Assembly (NCBI RefSeq): GCF_900142965.1
Contig: NZ_FRCQ01000039.1
Location: forward strand, 1 to 52,608
Source of the DNA: Rhizobacter sp. OV335
GTDB taxonomy: Bacteria > Pseudomonadota > Gammaproteobacteria > Burkholderiales > Burkholderiaceae_C
Direction of reading: 5' to 3'
Length of the DNA: 52,608 nt
Below the pieces are notes generated by a model. It was not told the origin of the DNA. It saw nothing but the letters and a program-made list of their open reading frames with translations, and searched no databases. Below are positions 33,026 to 41,741 of the stretch, in pieces. A program made the translations under genes and the position numbers. Position 1 is the stretch's first letter. Every line of letters starts with the position of its first letter.

Positions 33026-33796
33026 TCAGCGCTGGGCAGCATCCCGGTAAGCCGGGTGGTCGCGCAGCGTCGCGAAGCAGAAGCCGCGCTGTTTCAGGCC
33101 CTGGATCAGCGGCTCGAGCACCGCCGGCGCCCACGGGTCCTGGCGCGACCAGATGCCGAGGTGGGCCAGCATCACGTCGCCCGGGCGGATGTGATCCAGC
33201 GCGCGCTGCAAAAGTTGCGCATTCGGGTACCGATCGCTCGGCAACTCGTCGCCGAGGAAGCCGGCTGCGCTCCACGGCACGTGGGTCCAGCCGCAGGCCT
33301 TGGCCGCCGCCAGCAACGCCGGCGAGGTCTTGCCGCCGGGGGCACGGAACAGATGCGGCATCGCCTGCCCCGTCATCGCGCGGAAGCGGTCGGCGGGGCG
33401 CTGCAACTCGGCGCAGTACTGGGCCGCGGTCCAGGTCAGCAGCTTGCCGGCGTCGGGGCCCGCGCTCGGCCGCACCTTGAAGCCGCCGCCCTTCAGGTCA
33501 GCCACCCAGTAGACGTGGTCGAAGGTGTGCGAGCCGAACACGTGGCCCTCGGCCGCGCGCGCCTTCCACCACGGCGCCCACTGGTCGTCGAGGCTGGTGC
33601 CGTCGGTCTTCGTCTTCTCGTTGGCGAGGAAGAAGGTCGCCTTCACCTGCTCGCGCTCCAGCACCTCGGCCACCAGCGGCGCCACGCCCATGTGGCCGGT
33701 GTCCAGCGTCAGGTAGACCGGCTTGTCGCAGCCGGCGGCATGGGCCTGGCCAGCCAGCAATGCCGCAACGATGAAAACGCTAGCGGCGCGACGCAT
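33026..33796 (-). CDS. Secreted polysaccharide deacetylase-family protein with DTGH variant
   Basis: 256 residues. Signal peptide ~1-20 (ASVFIVAALLAGQAHA). NodB-like fold: motif 1 reads VYLTLDTGHMG instead of the usual TFDDG, motif 2 is GSHTFDHVYW (HxxxH), followed by FRAPGGKTSP, and a late LAHLG. The first catalytic Asp is kept but the second, a metal ligand in classical enzymes, is Thr. It would deacetylate an extracellular or periplasmic polysaccharide if active. It overlaps the beta-propeller gene by 17 bases, so the two exported proteins are probably made together. Confidence 0.85.
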   Translation of the reverse strand: MRRAASVFIVAALLAGQAHAAGCDKPVYLTLDTGHMGVAPLVAEVLEREQVKATFFLANEKTKTDGTSLDDQWAPWWKARAAEGHVFGSHTFDHVYWVADLKGGGFKVRPSAGPDAGKLLTWTAAQYCAELQRPADRFRAMTGQAMPHLFRAPGGKTSPALLAAAKACGWTHVPWSAAGFLGDELPSDRYPNAQLLQRALDHIRPGDVMLAHLGIWSRQDPWAPAVLEPLIQGLKQRGFCFATLRDHPAYRDAAQR

Positions 33797-34802
33797 GGTC
33801 GAGCGTCCACACGCCGTGCGGCGAGCGGCCCACCGCCACTTGGCGGATCACCTGCTTCTTCTCGATGTCGATCAGCGTCAGCTTGCGGGCCCAGCGCGAG
33901 CTGACCAGCAGCGTCTTGCCGTCGGCCATCACGTCGATGCAATCCGGGCCGCCGGGCGCCGGGTAGGTGTCGACCACGCTCAGCGTGCGCGTGTCGATCA
34001 TGCTGATGGTGTTGGCCACGCGGTTGCTCACGAACACATGCTGGCCATCGCCGCGGCTGCGGAACGCATGTGCGCCGGCGCCGGTCGGGATGCGCTTGAC
34101 GAGCTTGGGCTGCGCCTGGCTCACGTCGTAGACCTCGACGAACTCGTCGCCGGTCAGGCCGACCAGCAGCAGCTTGTCGTCGGGCGTCAGGTAGACATCG
34201 GCCGGCAGCTTGCCGACGGTGATCTTCCAGCGCGGCTTCTGGGTCGCGATGTCGATCGCCATCAGCTCGTCGCTGTCCTGCATCGACGAGTAGATGACGG
34301 TGCTCTTGCTGTCGATCGACAGGTGGCTGGGCGTGCGCGACGCGGCCACGCGGCCGGCCAGCTTCATCGGGTTGGCGGCGTCGGCCGGCTCCCAGCGGTA
34401 GATGTCGATGTGGTTCAGCCGGTTCGCTGCGGTGACGAACCACTTCATGTCGGGCGAGAAGCGCAGGTGGTACGGGTCGGGGATTTTCGTGATCGTGCGC
34501 TGCACCTCGGCAGTGATCGGGTCGACCAGCGTCAGCGAATCGCTGAGCGCGTTGGCGACGATCAGCGACTTCTCGTCGGGCGTCAGGTAGAGGTGGTGCG
34601 GTTCCTTGCCGGTGGGAATGCGGCGGATCTCGGTGAACGTGGTCGGGTCGATCACGCTGATCGACGCGTCGAGCGAGTTCAGCACGAAGATCGGCGGTTT
34701 GACGGCGGCGCCAGCGGCCTGCGCCCCTTGCAGGGCGGTGGCCAGACACAGGGCCGACAGGACGAGCGACGGAAGGCGGGGCAGCGCAGACAGCAGTTTC
34801 AA
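33780..34802 (-). CDS. Exported YVTN-type beta-propeller protein
   Basis: About 340 residues from a TTG at 34802 that gives a good signal peptide (KLLSALPRLPSLVLSALCL ... GAQA). An ATG at 34901 would add an unnatural basic tail and lies upstream of a TAAAAT box (34834-34829), so the TTG is preferred. The mature protein consists of repeated blades of the type NSLDASISVIDPTTFTEIRRIPTGKEPHHLYLTPDEKSL-like, with recurring ANALSDSLTLVDP, ANRLNHIDIYR and SNRVANTISMIDT. Such proteins are periplasmic binding or scaffold propellers; the ligand is unknown. It is co-transcribed with the deacetylase gene. Confidence 0.82.
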   Translation of the reverse strand: MKLLSALPRLPSLVLSALCLATALQGAQAAGAAVKPPIFVLNSLDASISVIDPTTFTEIRRIPTGKEPHHLYLTPDEKSLIVANALSDSLTLVDPITAEVQRTITKIPDPYHLRFSPDMKWFVTAANRLNHIDIYRWEPADAANPMKLAGRVAASRTPSHLSIDSKSTVIYSSMQDSDELMAIDIATQKPRWKITVGKLPADVYLTPDDKLLLVGLTGDEFVEVYDVSQAQPKLVKRIPTGAGAHAFRSRGDGQHVFVSNRVANTISMIDTRTLSVVDTYPAPGGPDCIDVMADGKTLLVSSRWARKLTLIDIEKKQVIRQVAVGRSPHGVWTLDHASRR

Positions 34803-34828
34803 GACCAATACCGGCAAGAGAAACCGGC

Positions 34829-34834
34829 ATTTTA
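34829..34834 (-). promoter_or_regulatory. -10 box candidate for the beta-propeller/deacetylase genes
   Basis: TAAAAT on the minus strand, 26 bases before the TTG start at 34802. No convincing -35 element precedes it. It is noted mainly because it supports the shorter start. Confidence 0.35.
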
Positions 34835-34909
34835 GGCGGGCGCAGCGTGCGCCCACCTTCGAATTGGCCTGCGAGCGTCTTTCTGTTCTGCGCTTCGTCA
34901 AGCCAGGCG

Positions 34910-35728
34910 TCAGTCGTCGTCGCCGCCGAGGATGCCGCCGAGCAGTCCGCCGCCGGCGAAGCCGCCGAGCACCGAGCCTTCTTCACGGCGTCCGCCGTTC
35001 TGCGGCGCGGCCGCGAACACGCGCGACGCGAGGCGCGAGAACGGCAGGCTCTGCAGCCACACCGTGCCGGGGCCGGTGACCTTCGCGAAGAACAGCCCTT
35101 CACCACCGAACAGCGCGGTCTTGATCTTGCCGACGTACTGGATCTCGAAGCTGACGTTGGGCGTCAGCGCGACGATGCAGCCGGTGTCGACCAGCAGCGT
35201 CTGGCCGGGCTGCAGCTCGCGCTTCAGCACGGTGCCGCCGGCATGCACGAAGGCGAGGCCGTCGCCCTCGAGCTTCTGCATCACGAAGCCTTCGCCGCCG
35301 AAGAAACCGACCGACAGCTTCTGCTGGAAGAAGATGCCCAGCGACACGCCCTTGGCGGCGCACAGGAAGGCGTCTTTCTGGCAGATCAGCGTGCCGCCGA
35401 GCTGGCGCAGGTCCATCGGCAGGATCTTGCCGGGGTACGGGGCCGCGAACGCGACCTTGCGCTTGCCCTGGCCCTGGTTGGTGTAGACGGTGGTGAACAG
35501 CGACTCGCCGGTGATCAGCCGCTTGCCGGCGCCGAGCAGCTTGCCGAAGATGCCGCCCTGGCTGGCCGAGCCATCGCCGAAGACGGTGTCCATGCCGATG
35601 CCGGCGTCCATGTACATCATGCTGCCGGCCTCGCCGACCGCCGCCTCGCCCGGGTCGAGTTCGACCTCGACGAACTGCATCTCCGAGCCCTTGATCTCGT
35701 AGTCCACCACGTCCATTGCCACGTTCAT
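34910..35728 (-). CDS. TIGR00266/AIM24-family protein
   Basis: 272 residues. Recognised by the family pattern: [32 protein letters not shown] at the N-terminus, then [23 protein letters not shown] and [20 protein letters not shown] in the middle, and a Gly-rich tail [18 protein letters not shown]. Proteins of this family are predicted beta-sandwich trimers of unknown function related to the mitochondrial AIM24 protein. No signal peptide is visible. It follows the membrane-protein gene by about 33 bases on the same strand. Confidence 0.9.
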   Translation of the reverse strand: MNVAMDVVDYEIKGSEMQFVEVELDPGEAAVGEAGSMMYMDAGIGMDTVFGDGSASQGGIFGKLLGAGKRLITGESLFTTVYTNQGQGKRKVAFAAPYPGKILPMDLRQLGGTLICQKDAFLCAAKGVSLGIFFQQKLSVGFFGGEGFVMQKLEGDGLAFVHAGGTVLKRELQPGQTLLVDTGCIVALTPNVSFEIQYVGKIKTALFGGEGLFFAKVTGPGTVWLQSLPFSRLASRVFAAAPQNGGRREEGSVLGGFAGGGLLGGILGGDDD

Positions 35729-35761
35729 GCTCCTGGTTGAGAACGGGCGGATTCTGACACC

Positions 35762-36787
35762 TCAGGTCATCAGCTTCGCGCGCAGCTTCGCCATGCGCAG
35801 CGCGCGCCTCAGGAAGAAGCCGGTCACGTCGAACCCGGTCCCGCCCTTCGAGAACTCCTGCTCCGGCCCGTCGCACAACCGCACGGATCGCCACGCGATG
35901 CCGTCGCGCGGCCGGTGGGCCGGCAGCAGGTTCGCGCCGAAGCCGACGTACTCGGCCACCAGCGCGCCGCGGCGCCGGTCGAACAGCTGCAGTTGCACCC
36001 GGGCGACCCAGTGGCTGCGGTCTTCCGGGGTCGAGGTGTCCTGCACCGTCAGCAGGTAGCCCGCGGTGCTCGCGCGCACCGGTCCTTCGATCAACTGCAG
36101 CAGGTCGGTCTGCGCCAGGCGCGCCATGAACTCCTCGGCATTCGACGGCAGCAGCAGCGTGCGGCCCGCGGACTCCCACCACATCCGGTGCGCCGTCACG
36201 GAGATCGCGCCGCGCGAGGTCGCCCGCCGGTCCTGCTCGACGAAGTCGAACTGCGACGACGCGAGCACCTCGCGGGCCGTCGGTGCATCGAACCACTCGA
36301 CCGGCGGCAGGTCGTCGAGCGTCGGCCGGTGCAAGCGCTCGATGTCGAGCAGCACGCCCTCGTTGGCGCGCACGCGGTCCGCGTCGCTCGCGGTGGTCAG
36401 CCGGCGATCGCTGTCGCAGCGGCGCGCCAGGTAGGCCAGCGCATTGCCCACCATCGCGTCGTTGGCGGCCTGCGAGCGGGCTTGCGCGGCCTGGTGCCGC
36501 ACGGCTTCGAGGGCGAGCCAGCCGAGCCCGTGGGCCGCCGCCAGCACCATCAGCGCCAGCACGGTCGCGACGCGCCGGTGGCGCGTCGCACGCGGCGTTC
36601 GGCTCAGCACGCCGAGCACGAACGACGCCCCCACGAGCAAGGCGACCGCGCCCAGCGCCAGCAGCATGGGGGCGTTGATCCAGGCCACCAGGGCCTCGAA
36701 GCTGCCGGGGACCGCGTCGGGGACGGGAACTTGAAGGGGAACGGGAACAACATCGGAAACGAACGGGGTGTCGATAGGGGACGGCAT
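35762..36787 (-). CDS. Unknown inner-membrane-anchored protein, 341 aa
   Basis: Family not recognised. AAGGA precedes the ATG. A short Pro/Val-rich N-terminus leads into two closely spaced membrane helices (MLLALGAVALLVGASFVLGV near 41-60 and VATVLALMVLAAAHGLGWLAL near 73-93), then a ~245-residue soluble domain with several Trp (VEWFDAP, MWWESAGR, RSHWVARVQLQLFDRR). With the two helices as a hairpin, the large domain could stay cytoplasmic. It starts 255 bases from the divergent UPF0303 gene. Confidence 0.7.
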   Translation of the reverse strand: MPSPIDTPFVSDVVPVPLQVPVPDAVPGSFEALVAWINAPMLLALGAVALLVGASFVLGVLSRTPRATRHRRVATVLALMVLAAAHGLGWLALEAVRHQAAQARSQAANDAMVGNALAYLARRCDSDRRLTTASDADRVRANEGVLLDIERLHRPTLDDLPPVEWFDAPTAREVLASSQFDFVEQDRRATSRGAISVTAHRMWWESAGRTLLLPSNAEEFMARLAQTDLLQLIEGPVRASTAGYLLTVQDTSTPEDRSHWVARVQLQLFDRRRGALVAEYVGFGANLLPAHRPRDGIAWRSVRLCDGPEQEFSKGGTGFDVTGFFLRRALRMAKLRAKLMT

Positions 36788-37042
36788 GAGCCCATCCTTT
36801 TCAAAAAAAGGGGTTCAGGGGAACAACAGGTCGGAGACCACGGATCGGGGAGATCACAGACGTCGGACCAGAAAGCCCCCGGGTGTCAAAGGCCGGCCGC
36901 GTCGAATACCTGAAAGTGTGTCCCGCCTCCCTATTCACCTACGCTGACGCATGCGGTGATTGCATAGTTTTGAGGGCTTCCCGATACAGTCGGGAGCGAA
37001 AACGCTGCTCCACCCCCTCGTCAACCCTTGCTTCGACACCCC

Positions 37043-37534
37043 ATGGACCTCGAAAAAGATCTGAAAACGATTGCCCGGCAAGAGGATTGTTTTCAAATGA
37101 AACACTTCAATGAGGCCACCGCATGGGCCCTGGGCGTGCGGCTGAGGGAAATGGCCGAAGCGCGCGGTGTCGCGATCACGATCGAGGTGCGGCTGGCGAA
37201 GGAAACGGTGTTCTTTTGCGCGATGCAGGGCACCTCGCCGTCGAATGCCGACTGGGCGCGCCGCAAGCGCAACACGGTCGAGCTGCTGCACCACAGCTCG
37301 TACCGCGCGGGGCTCGACCACGCGCTCAACGGCGGCACGCTCGAGTCGAAGATGGGCCTGCCGCTGCGCGATTACGCCGACCACGGCGGCAGTTTCCCGA
37401 TCGTGGTGGCCGGCAGCGGCTGCATCGGCGCGGTGACGGTCTCGGGCCTGCCGCAGCGCGAGGATCACGCGATGGCGGTCGAGGCGCTGGCCGAGCTGTG
37501 CGGGGTGTCGCTGGAGGGGCTGCGGCTGGATTGA
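37043..37534 (+). CDS. UPF0303/HbpS-like haem-degrading domain protein
   Basis: 163 residues; start at MDLEKDLKTIARQE gives the usual UPF0303 N-terminus. Core matches the family: FNEATAWALGVRLREMAEARGVAITIEVRLA, TVFFCAMQGTSPSNADWARRKRNTVEL, SFPIVVAGSGCIGAVTVSGLPQREDHA. The fold resembles HbpS/GlcG haem-binding proteins; a haem link is a family property, not shown here. The upstream gap holds a small palindrome TCCCGA-tacag-TCGGGA at 36979-36995. The gene is followed by repeat copy D. Confidence 0.9.
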   Translation: MDLEKDLKTIARQEDCFQMKHFNEATAWALGVRLREMAEARGVAITIEVRLAKETVFFCAMQGTSPSNADWARRKRNTVELLHHSSYRAGLDHALNGGTLESKMGLPLRDYADHGGSFPIVVAGSGCIGAVTVSGLPQREDHAMAVEALAELCGVSLEGLRLD

Positions 37535-37551
37535 GGCGCAGCGCGAGCAGG

Positions 37552-37597
37552 CTTCGACAGGCTCAGCCCGACCCTTCGACAGGCTCAGGGCGAACGG
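37552..37597. repeat. Dispersed repeat, tandem direct pair (copy D)
   Basis: Two direct units of the same family: a truncated one (37552-37571, CTTCGACAGGCTCAGCCCGA) and a full one (37574-37597). They lie between two convergent genes, as copy C does, in the position expected for 3'-end associated repeats. Confidence 0.88.
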
Positions 37598-37611
37598 TGG
37601 GTGCGCTCAGC

Positions 37612-38943
37612 TCAGCGCTCCGACTCGAAGTGGAACAGCTGCACCAGCCGGCCTGACTCGGGGCTGTCGCCGAACAGCTCGGTGATCGCGTGGAAGAAAT
37701 CGCTGCGGAACACGATCAGCCGGTTGAAGCGCATCGGCACCTCGAACAGGAACTCCCAGGTCGCATCCCGCTGCTGCTGCCATTCGGCGAACGGCAGCCG
37801 CCGGTTGATCGGCAGGTGGCGCTTCTGGAAGTCGAGGAACGACGCATGCCCCATGCCGGCCAGCGCCGCATCGTCCGGGCGGCGGTCTTGCCCGGTCGCA
37901 CGGTGCCGGTAGAAGCGCGTGCCGCCGCGGCAGTCTTCCGGCTGACTCAGGTACAGCACGCCGCCGAAGATGTGCGGCAGCGTCGGGTTGTCGACGTGCA
38001 CGTCGGCGCGTGCCTCGTCGGCGGCCAGGCTGACGCGCAGCGCGCCGTTGTCCGGCGAATCCCACTTGATCGCGCGCCCCAGCAGGTCGGCGATGCGCTG
38101 CATCGTCGCGTCGACCGGCTGCGGCGGCGTCTGCACGCCGGGGAAGTTGCCATTCGGCGAGCGCTGCGCCTGCGTCGCGCACAGGCGAAGCGCCTCGGCG
38201 CGGAAGGCCTGCGGATCGGGCAGGAAATCGTCGATGACGAGCAGGTCGCGCTCGATGCAGGCGCGCTCGAGCGCGGCGGCATCGACGCTGGCCGCCGCGT
38301 TCAGCAGCAGCGCGGGCGACGCCCGCGAGGCCACTGAGCCGGCGCGCGCGAACCCCATGTTCAACCGCTCGGCGATGCGCGGCGCAAGCGCCACGGCGCG
38401 CTGCGCATGCGGCAGCGCCTCGGGCATTGCCCAGCGCAGGTAGCGCAGCCGCGCCAGCGCCTCGTGCCATTCCGCGTGATCGGGTTGCAGTGCCAGCGCG
38501 GCGGCATAGCGGCGCTCGGCCTCGTCGAAGCGCTGCAGCTGCACGCACAAGCCGCCGAGCATCGCCAGCCCCTGCGCATCGTCGGGCCGCAGCTCGCATG
38601 CGAGCTGCATCTCGGCCAGCGCCTCGGGCGCCTGGCCGAGCTGCAGCAGCGCGGTCGCGAGGTTCATCCGGTAGTCGGCGGCATCGGGCTTGCGCGCGAT
38701 CGCGCGCCGCACGAAGGCGACGCCCAGCGCCGGCTGGCGCAGGCTGAGGTAGGCGACGCCGAGCAGGTGCAAGGCCTCGGGGTTCTCGGGCTGGGCGGAC
38801 AGCGCGGCCTGGTACAGCGAGAAGGCCTCGCTCACCCGGCCTTGGGCATGCAGCGCGCGACCCTGCGCCAGCGCAGCGTCGGCGTCGACCGGACGCGCGG
38901 CGGCCGGCGCTGCCCTGACAGGCCGGTGGGAAGTCTTGTTCAT
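37612..38943 (-). CDS. TPR protein with C-terminal 2OG-Fe(II) oxygenase-like (DUF6445-type) domain
   Basis: 443 residues from the ATG giving MNKTSHRPVRAAP. Residues ~25-200 are four or five tetratricopeptide repeats (ALHAQGRVSEAFSLYQAAL, HLLGVAYLSLRQPALGVAF, MNLATALLQLGQAPEALAEM, AMLGGLCVQLQRFDEAERRY). The C-terminal ~230 residues resemble prolyl-hydroxylase-like oxygenases: VIDDFLPDPQAFRAEAL, the HxD pair in ADVHVDNPTLPHIFGGVLYL, GGTRFYRHR, and the distal His/Arg in RLIVFRSDFFHAITELFGDS. The expected activity is iron- and 2-oxoglutarate-dependent hydroxylation, with the TPRs presenting a protein substrate (inference). It converges with UPF0303 across repeat copy D. Confidence 0.8.
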   Translation of the reverse strand: MNKTSHRPVRAAPAAARPVDADAALAQGRALHAQGRVSEAFSLYQAALSAQPENPEALHLLGVAYLSLRQPALGVAFVRRAIARKPDAADYRMNLATALLQLGQAPEALAEMQLACELRPDDAQGLAMLGGLCVQLQRFDEAERRYAAALALQPDHAEWHEALARLRYLRWAMPEALPHAQRAVALAPRIAERLNMGFARAGSVASRASPALLLNAAASVDAAALERACIERDLLVIDDFLPDPQAFRAEALRLCATQAQRSPNGNFPGVQTPPQPVDATMQRIADLLGRAIKWDSPDNGALRVSLAADEARADVHVDNPTLPHIFGGVLYLSQPEDCRGGTRFYRHRATGQDRRPDDAALAGMGHASFLDFQKRHLPINRRLPFAEWQQQRDATWEFLFEVPMRFNRLIVFRSDFFHAITELFGDSPESGRLVQLFHFESER

Positions 38944-39123
38944 GGATTCGGAATCGGATCGAAGCCGATGCGCGAGGCACCGAAGTGCGCCATCAGACAC
39001 GCGCTTCCAAAACGTTCGCTGACGCAGGGTCTTTCACACCACGACATCCCCCGACATGAAGCATGTCCAGCGGGCGTGGCTTGATCTATATTGCAACGCC
39101 CCTGGGCCTCGAAGAACCACAAG

Positions 39124-40311
39124 ATGAACAAGCGCGAGATGCTGCATGCCGTGGCCGCGGGGCTGGGAACGATGCTGTGGCCGGCGCAGGCGGGCGCGGC
39201 CGCCGAGGTCGACGCCGCGGTGCTGCCGTTGGTTCAGCCGGTCGTTCGACACTACGCGATGCTCGTCCACGCCTCCTACAGCGACAGCCTCGCCGCCGCG
39301 CTCGCGATGCAGCAGGCCATCGCCGCCTTCCTCGCTCAGCCCTCGGCCGACACGCTGAAGGCCGCGCGCACCGCGTGGCTCGACGCCCGCGAGTGGTACG
39401 GCCAGACGGAGGCCTTCCGCTTCTACGCCGGCCCGGTCGACGACGGCAAGGGACCGGAGCAGCGCATGAACACCTGGCCGGTCGACGAGTCGTACATCGA
39501 CTACGTGCGCGACCGGCCCGACAGTGGCCTCATCAACAACCCGAAGGCCCCGCTGACGAAGGCGGCGCTGGCGGCGGCCAACATCCGCGGCGGGCTCGAG
39601 AACGTCTCCACCGGCTGGCATGCGATCGAGTTCCTGCTGTGGGGCCAGGACCTCAGCGAGACCGGCCCCGGCGAGCGCCCGTTCGAGGACTACGTCGACG
39701 GCAAGGGCGCGCATGCCGACCGCCGCCGCCAGTACCTCGCGGCCGTCACCGGGCTGCTGATCGACGACCTGCGTTACCTGATCGCCGCCTGGGCGCCCGG
39801 CGCGAAGGCGAACTACCGCGCGAAGTTCGAGCGCGGCGGGCTCGAATCGGTGCGGCGCATCATCATCGGCATCGGCGCGCTGTCGCGGGCCGAGCTGGCC
39901 GGCGAGCGCATGGAGGTCGCGCTGAACACGCAGGACCAGGAGGACGAGCAGTCCTGCTTCTCCGACAACACGCACCGCGACATCGTCAACAACGCGCTCG
40001 GCATCGAGAACGTCTGGCTGGGCCGCTTCAGGCGGCGCGACGGCAGCCTGCTGCAAGGGCCGTCGCTGCGCGACCTGGTGGCGGCCAAGGACGCGGCGCA
40101 GGCCGAGCGCACCACGCGGCAGATCGCCGCCTCGATCGCCGCGGCGCAGGCGATCCACCCGCCGTTCGACGTCGAGATCCGCGGCAGCCGCAGCGCGCCG
40201 GGGCCGATGCGCGTGCGCGCGACGATCGACAGCGTGCTCGCGCAGGCGCGCGAACTGGGCGCTGCCGCCAACGCGATCGGCATCACGCGGCTGAACATGG
40301 TGAAGCCGTGA
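39124..40311 (+). CDS. Imelysin-family periplasmic protein
   Basis: 395 residues. ATG at MNKREMLHAVAAGLG, which opens a signal peptide ending near AGAAAEV. Imelysin (peptidase M75/IrpA/ICMP) features: WYGQTEAFRFYAGP early, then the GxHxxE-type motif in STGWHAIEFLLWGQD, and a second-half repeat with SCFSDNTHRDIVNNALGIENVWLGR. Family members are periplasmic, linked to iron acquisition, not proven peptidases. It starts a three-gene coupled operon (GTGA overlap) with a di-haem oxidoreductase and DUF1513. A TATATT box lies at 39087-39092 upstream. Confidence 0.93.
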   Translation: MNKREMLHAVAAGLGTMLWPAQAGAAAEVDAAVLPLVQPVVRHYAMLVHASYSDSLAAALAMQQAIAAFLAQPSADTLKAARTAWLDAREWYGQTEAFRFYAGPVDDGKGPEQRMNTWPVDESYIDYVRDRPDSGLINNPKAPLTKAALAAANIRGGLENVSTGWHAIEFLLWGQDLSETGPGERPFEDYVDGKGAHADRRRQYLAAVTGLLIDDLRYLIAAWAPGAKANYRAKFERGGLESVRRIIIGIGALSRAELAGERMEVALNTQDQEDEQSCFSDNTHRDIVNNALGIENVWLGRFRRRDGSLLQGPSLRDLVAAKDAAQAERTTRQIAASIAAAQAIHPPFDVEIRGSRSAPGPMRVRATIDSVLAQARELGAAANAIGITRLNMVKP

Positions 40312-41741
40312 AGCGGCTCACGCAGGGGCTGCTCGCGGCGCTGGTGGCCGCGAATGCCGTGCTGCTGCACGCAGCGCCCAACGACGACGCGCTGACGCCC
40401 GACGAGCAGACCGGCGGCGCGACCACCGTGGCCGCGACCGGCCGCAATGCGTTCTCGTTCGCCGCCGCGAACCTGAACGACGACGAACGCACGCGCTTCG
40501 CGGTCGGCAACTCGTTCTTCCGGCGCAACTGGGTCGAGGCGCCGTCATCGACCGCGGCACGCGACGGGCTCGGCCCTCACTTCATCGCGCGCTCCTGCGG
40601 CGGCTGCCATGTGCAGAGCGGCCGCGGCGCGCCGCCCGACTACACGAAGCCGCTCGATGCGCGCGGCGAGCCGCCGGTCGCGCTGCTGCTGCGCCTGTCG
40701 ATCCCCGGCGAAGGCCCGCACGGCGGCCCGCGGCCCGACCCGATCTACGGCGACCAGCTGCGCACGCTGGCCGTGCCGGGCGTGCGCGTCGAAGGCCGCA
40801 TCACGATGCAGGTGCGCACGCTGAGCGGCAGGTTCGCCGACGGCACGCGCTACACGCTGCGCCAGCCACGCTTCGGCGTGGCCGGCCTCGCCTACGGCCC
40901 GGCTTCGAAGGACCTGCAGTTCAGCCCGCGGCTCGCGCCGCAGCTGATCGGCATGGGGCTGCTGGAAGCCATCCCCGAACAGCAGATCCTCGACAACGCG
41001 GCGCGCCAGGCAGCAGCACCCGGCCCGGTCAAGGGCCGTCCCAACCAGGTCTGGGACGCGTTCGAGCAGCGGATGATGCTCGGCCGTTTCGGCTGGAAGG
41101 CGAACGTCGCGACGGTCGCGCACCAGACCGCGGCCGCCTTCGTCGGCGACATCGGCATCACCTCGAGCCGCTTCCCGGAAGAGTCCTGCACCTTCACGCA
41201 GGACGACTGCCGCGCCTCGCCGCGCGGCGCGAAGGGCGAGGCGCCGGAGATCGACGACCGCACGCTCGGCGACGTGGTGTTCTACCAGGCGAGCCTCGCG
41301 CCGCCGGCTCGCCGCCGCCCGGGCGATGCGCAGGTGAAGCACGGCCGCGCGCTGTTCGAGCAGGCGCAGTGCGCCGCCTGCCACCGGCCGAGCTACGTCA
41401 CCGGCGACAGCCCGCTGCCAGACTTCGCGAGCCCGGCGCTGAAGGGCCAGACGATCTGGCCGTACACCGACCTGCTGCTGCACGACATGGGCGACGGCCT
41501 GGCCGACGGGCGGCCCGACTTCCTCGCCGGCGGCCGCCAGTGGCGCACGCCGCCGCTGTGGGGCGTGGGGCTGATCCGCGACGTCAACGACCACCAGCAA
41601 CTGCTGCACGACGGCCGCGCGCGCGGCGTGCTCGAAGCGGTGCTGTGGCATGGCGGCGAGGCCGACGCGAGCCGAAGGCGCGTGTTGACGATGACGGCCG
41701 CCGAACGCGCGGCGCTGGTGCGCTTCGTGGAGTCGCTGTGA
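40308..41741 (+). CDS. Di-haem oxidoreductase (DUF1111/thiol oxidoreductase family)
   Basis: 477 residues from a GTG overlapping the imelysin stop. Signal peptide LLAALVAANAVLLHA. Two c-type haem sites are visible: CGGCH at ~103 (ARSCGGCHVQSGRG) and CAACH at ~364 (QCAACHRPSY). Other family signatures are GNSFFRRNWVEAPS, GLGPHFIARSC, GMGLLEAIPE, RFGWKANVATV and LHDMGDGLADGRPDF. It is a periplasmic electron-transfer enzyme. In imelysin operons it is thought to assist iron handling by redox change (inference). It is coupled to the DUF1513 gene by GTGA. Confidence 0.95.
   Translation: MKRLTQGLLAALVAANAVLLHAAPNDDALTPDEQTGGATTVAATGRNAFSFAAANLNDDERTRFAVGNSFFRRNWVEAPSSTAARDGLGPHFIARSCGGCHVQSGRGAPPDYTKPLDARGEPPVALLLRLSIPGEGPHGGPRPDPIYGDQLRTLAVPGVRVEGRITMQVRTLSGRFADGTRYTLRQPRFGVAGLAYGPASKDLQFSPRLAPQLIGMGLLEAIPEQQILDNAARQAAAPGPVKGRPNQVWDAFEQRMMLGRFGWKANVATVAHQTAAAFVGDIGITSSRFPEESCTFTQDDCRASPRGAKGEAPEIDDRTLGDVVFYQASLAPPARRRPGDAQVKHGRALFEQAQCAACHRPSYVTGDSPLPDFASPALKGQTIWPYTDLLLHDMGDGLADGRPDFLAGGRQWRTPPLWGVGLIRDVNDHQQLLHDGRARGVLEAVLWHGGEADASRRRVLTMTAAERAALVRFVESL

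Noticed and set aside
34803-34901. Longer N-terminus for the YVTN propeller
   Set aside because: The ATG at 34901 adds a basic non-signal stretch and lies upstream of a TAAAAT box; the TTG at 34802 begins a proper signal peptide.
39087-39092. Promoter for the imelysin operon at TATATT
   Set aside because: No acceptable -35 at 16-18 bases (TGTCCA is weak); kept only as a remark in the gene entry.
38940-39131. 63-residue minus-strand frame in the gap before imelysin
   Set aside because: No ribosome site and no protein-like features; it overlaps both flanking gene starts.
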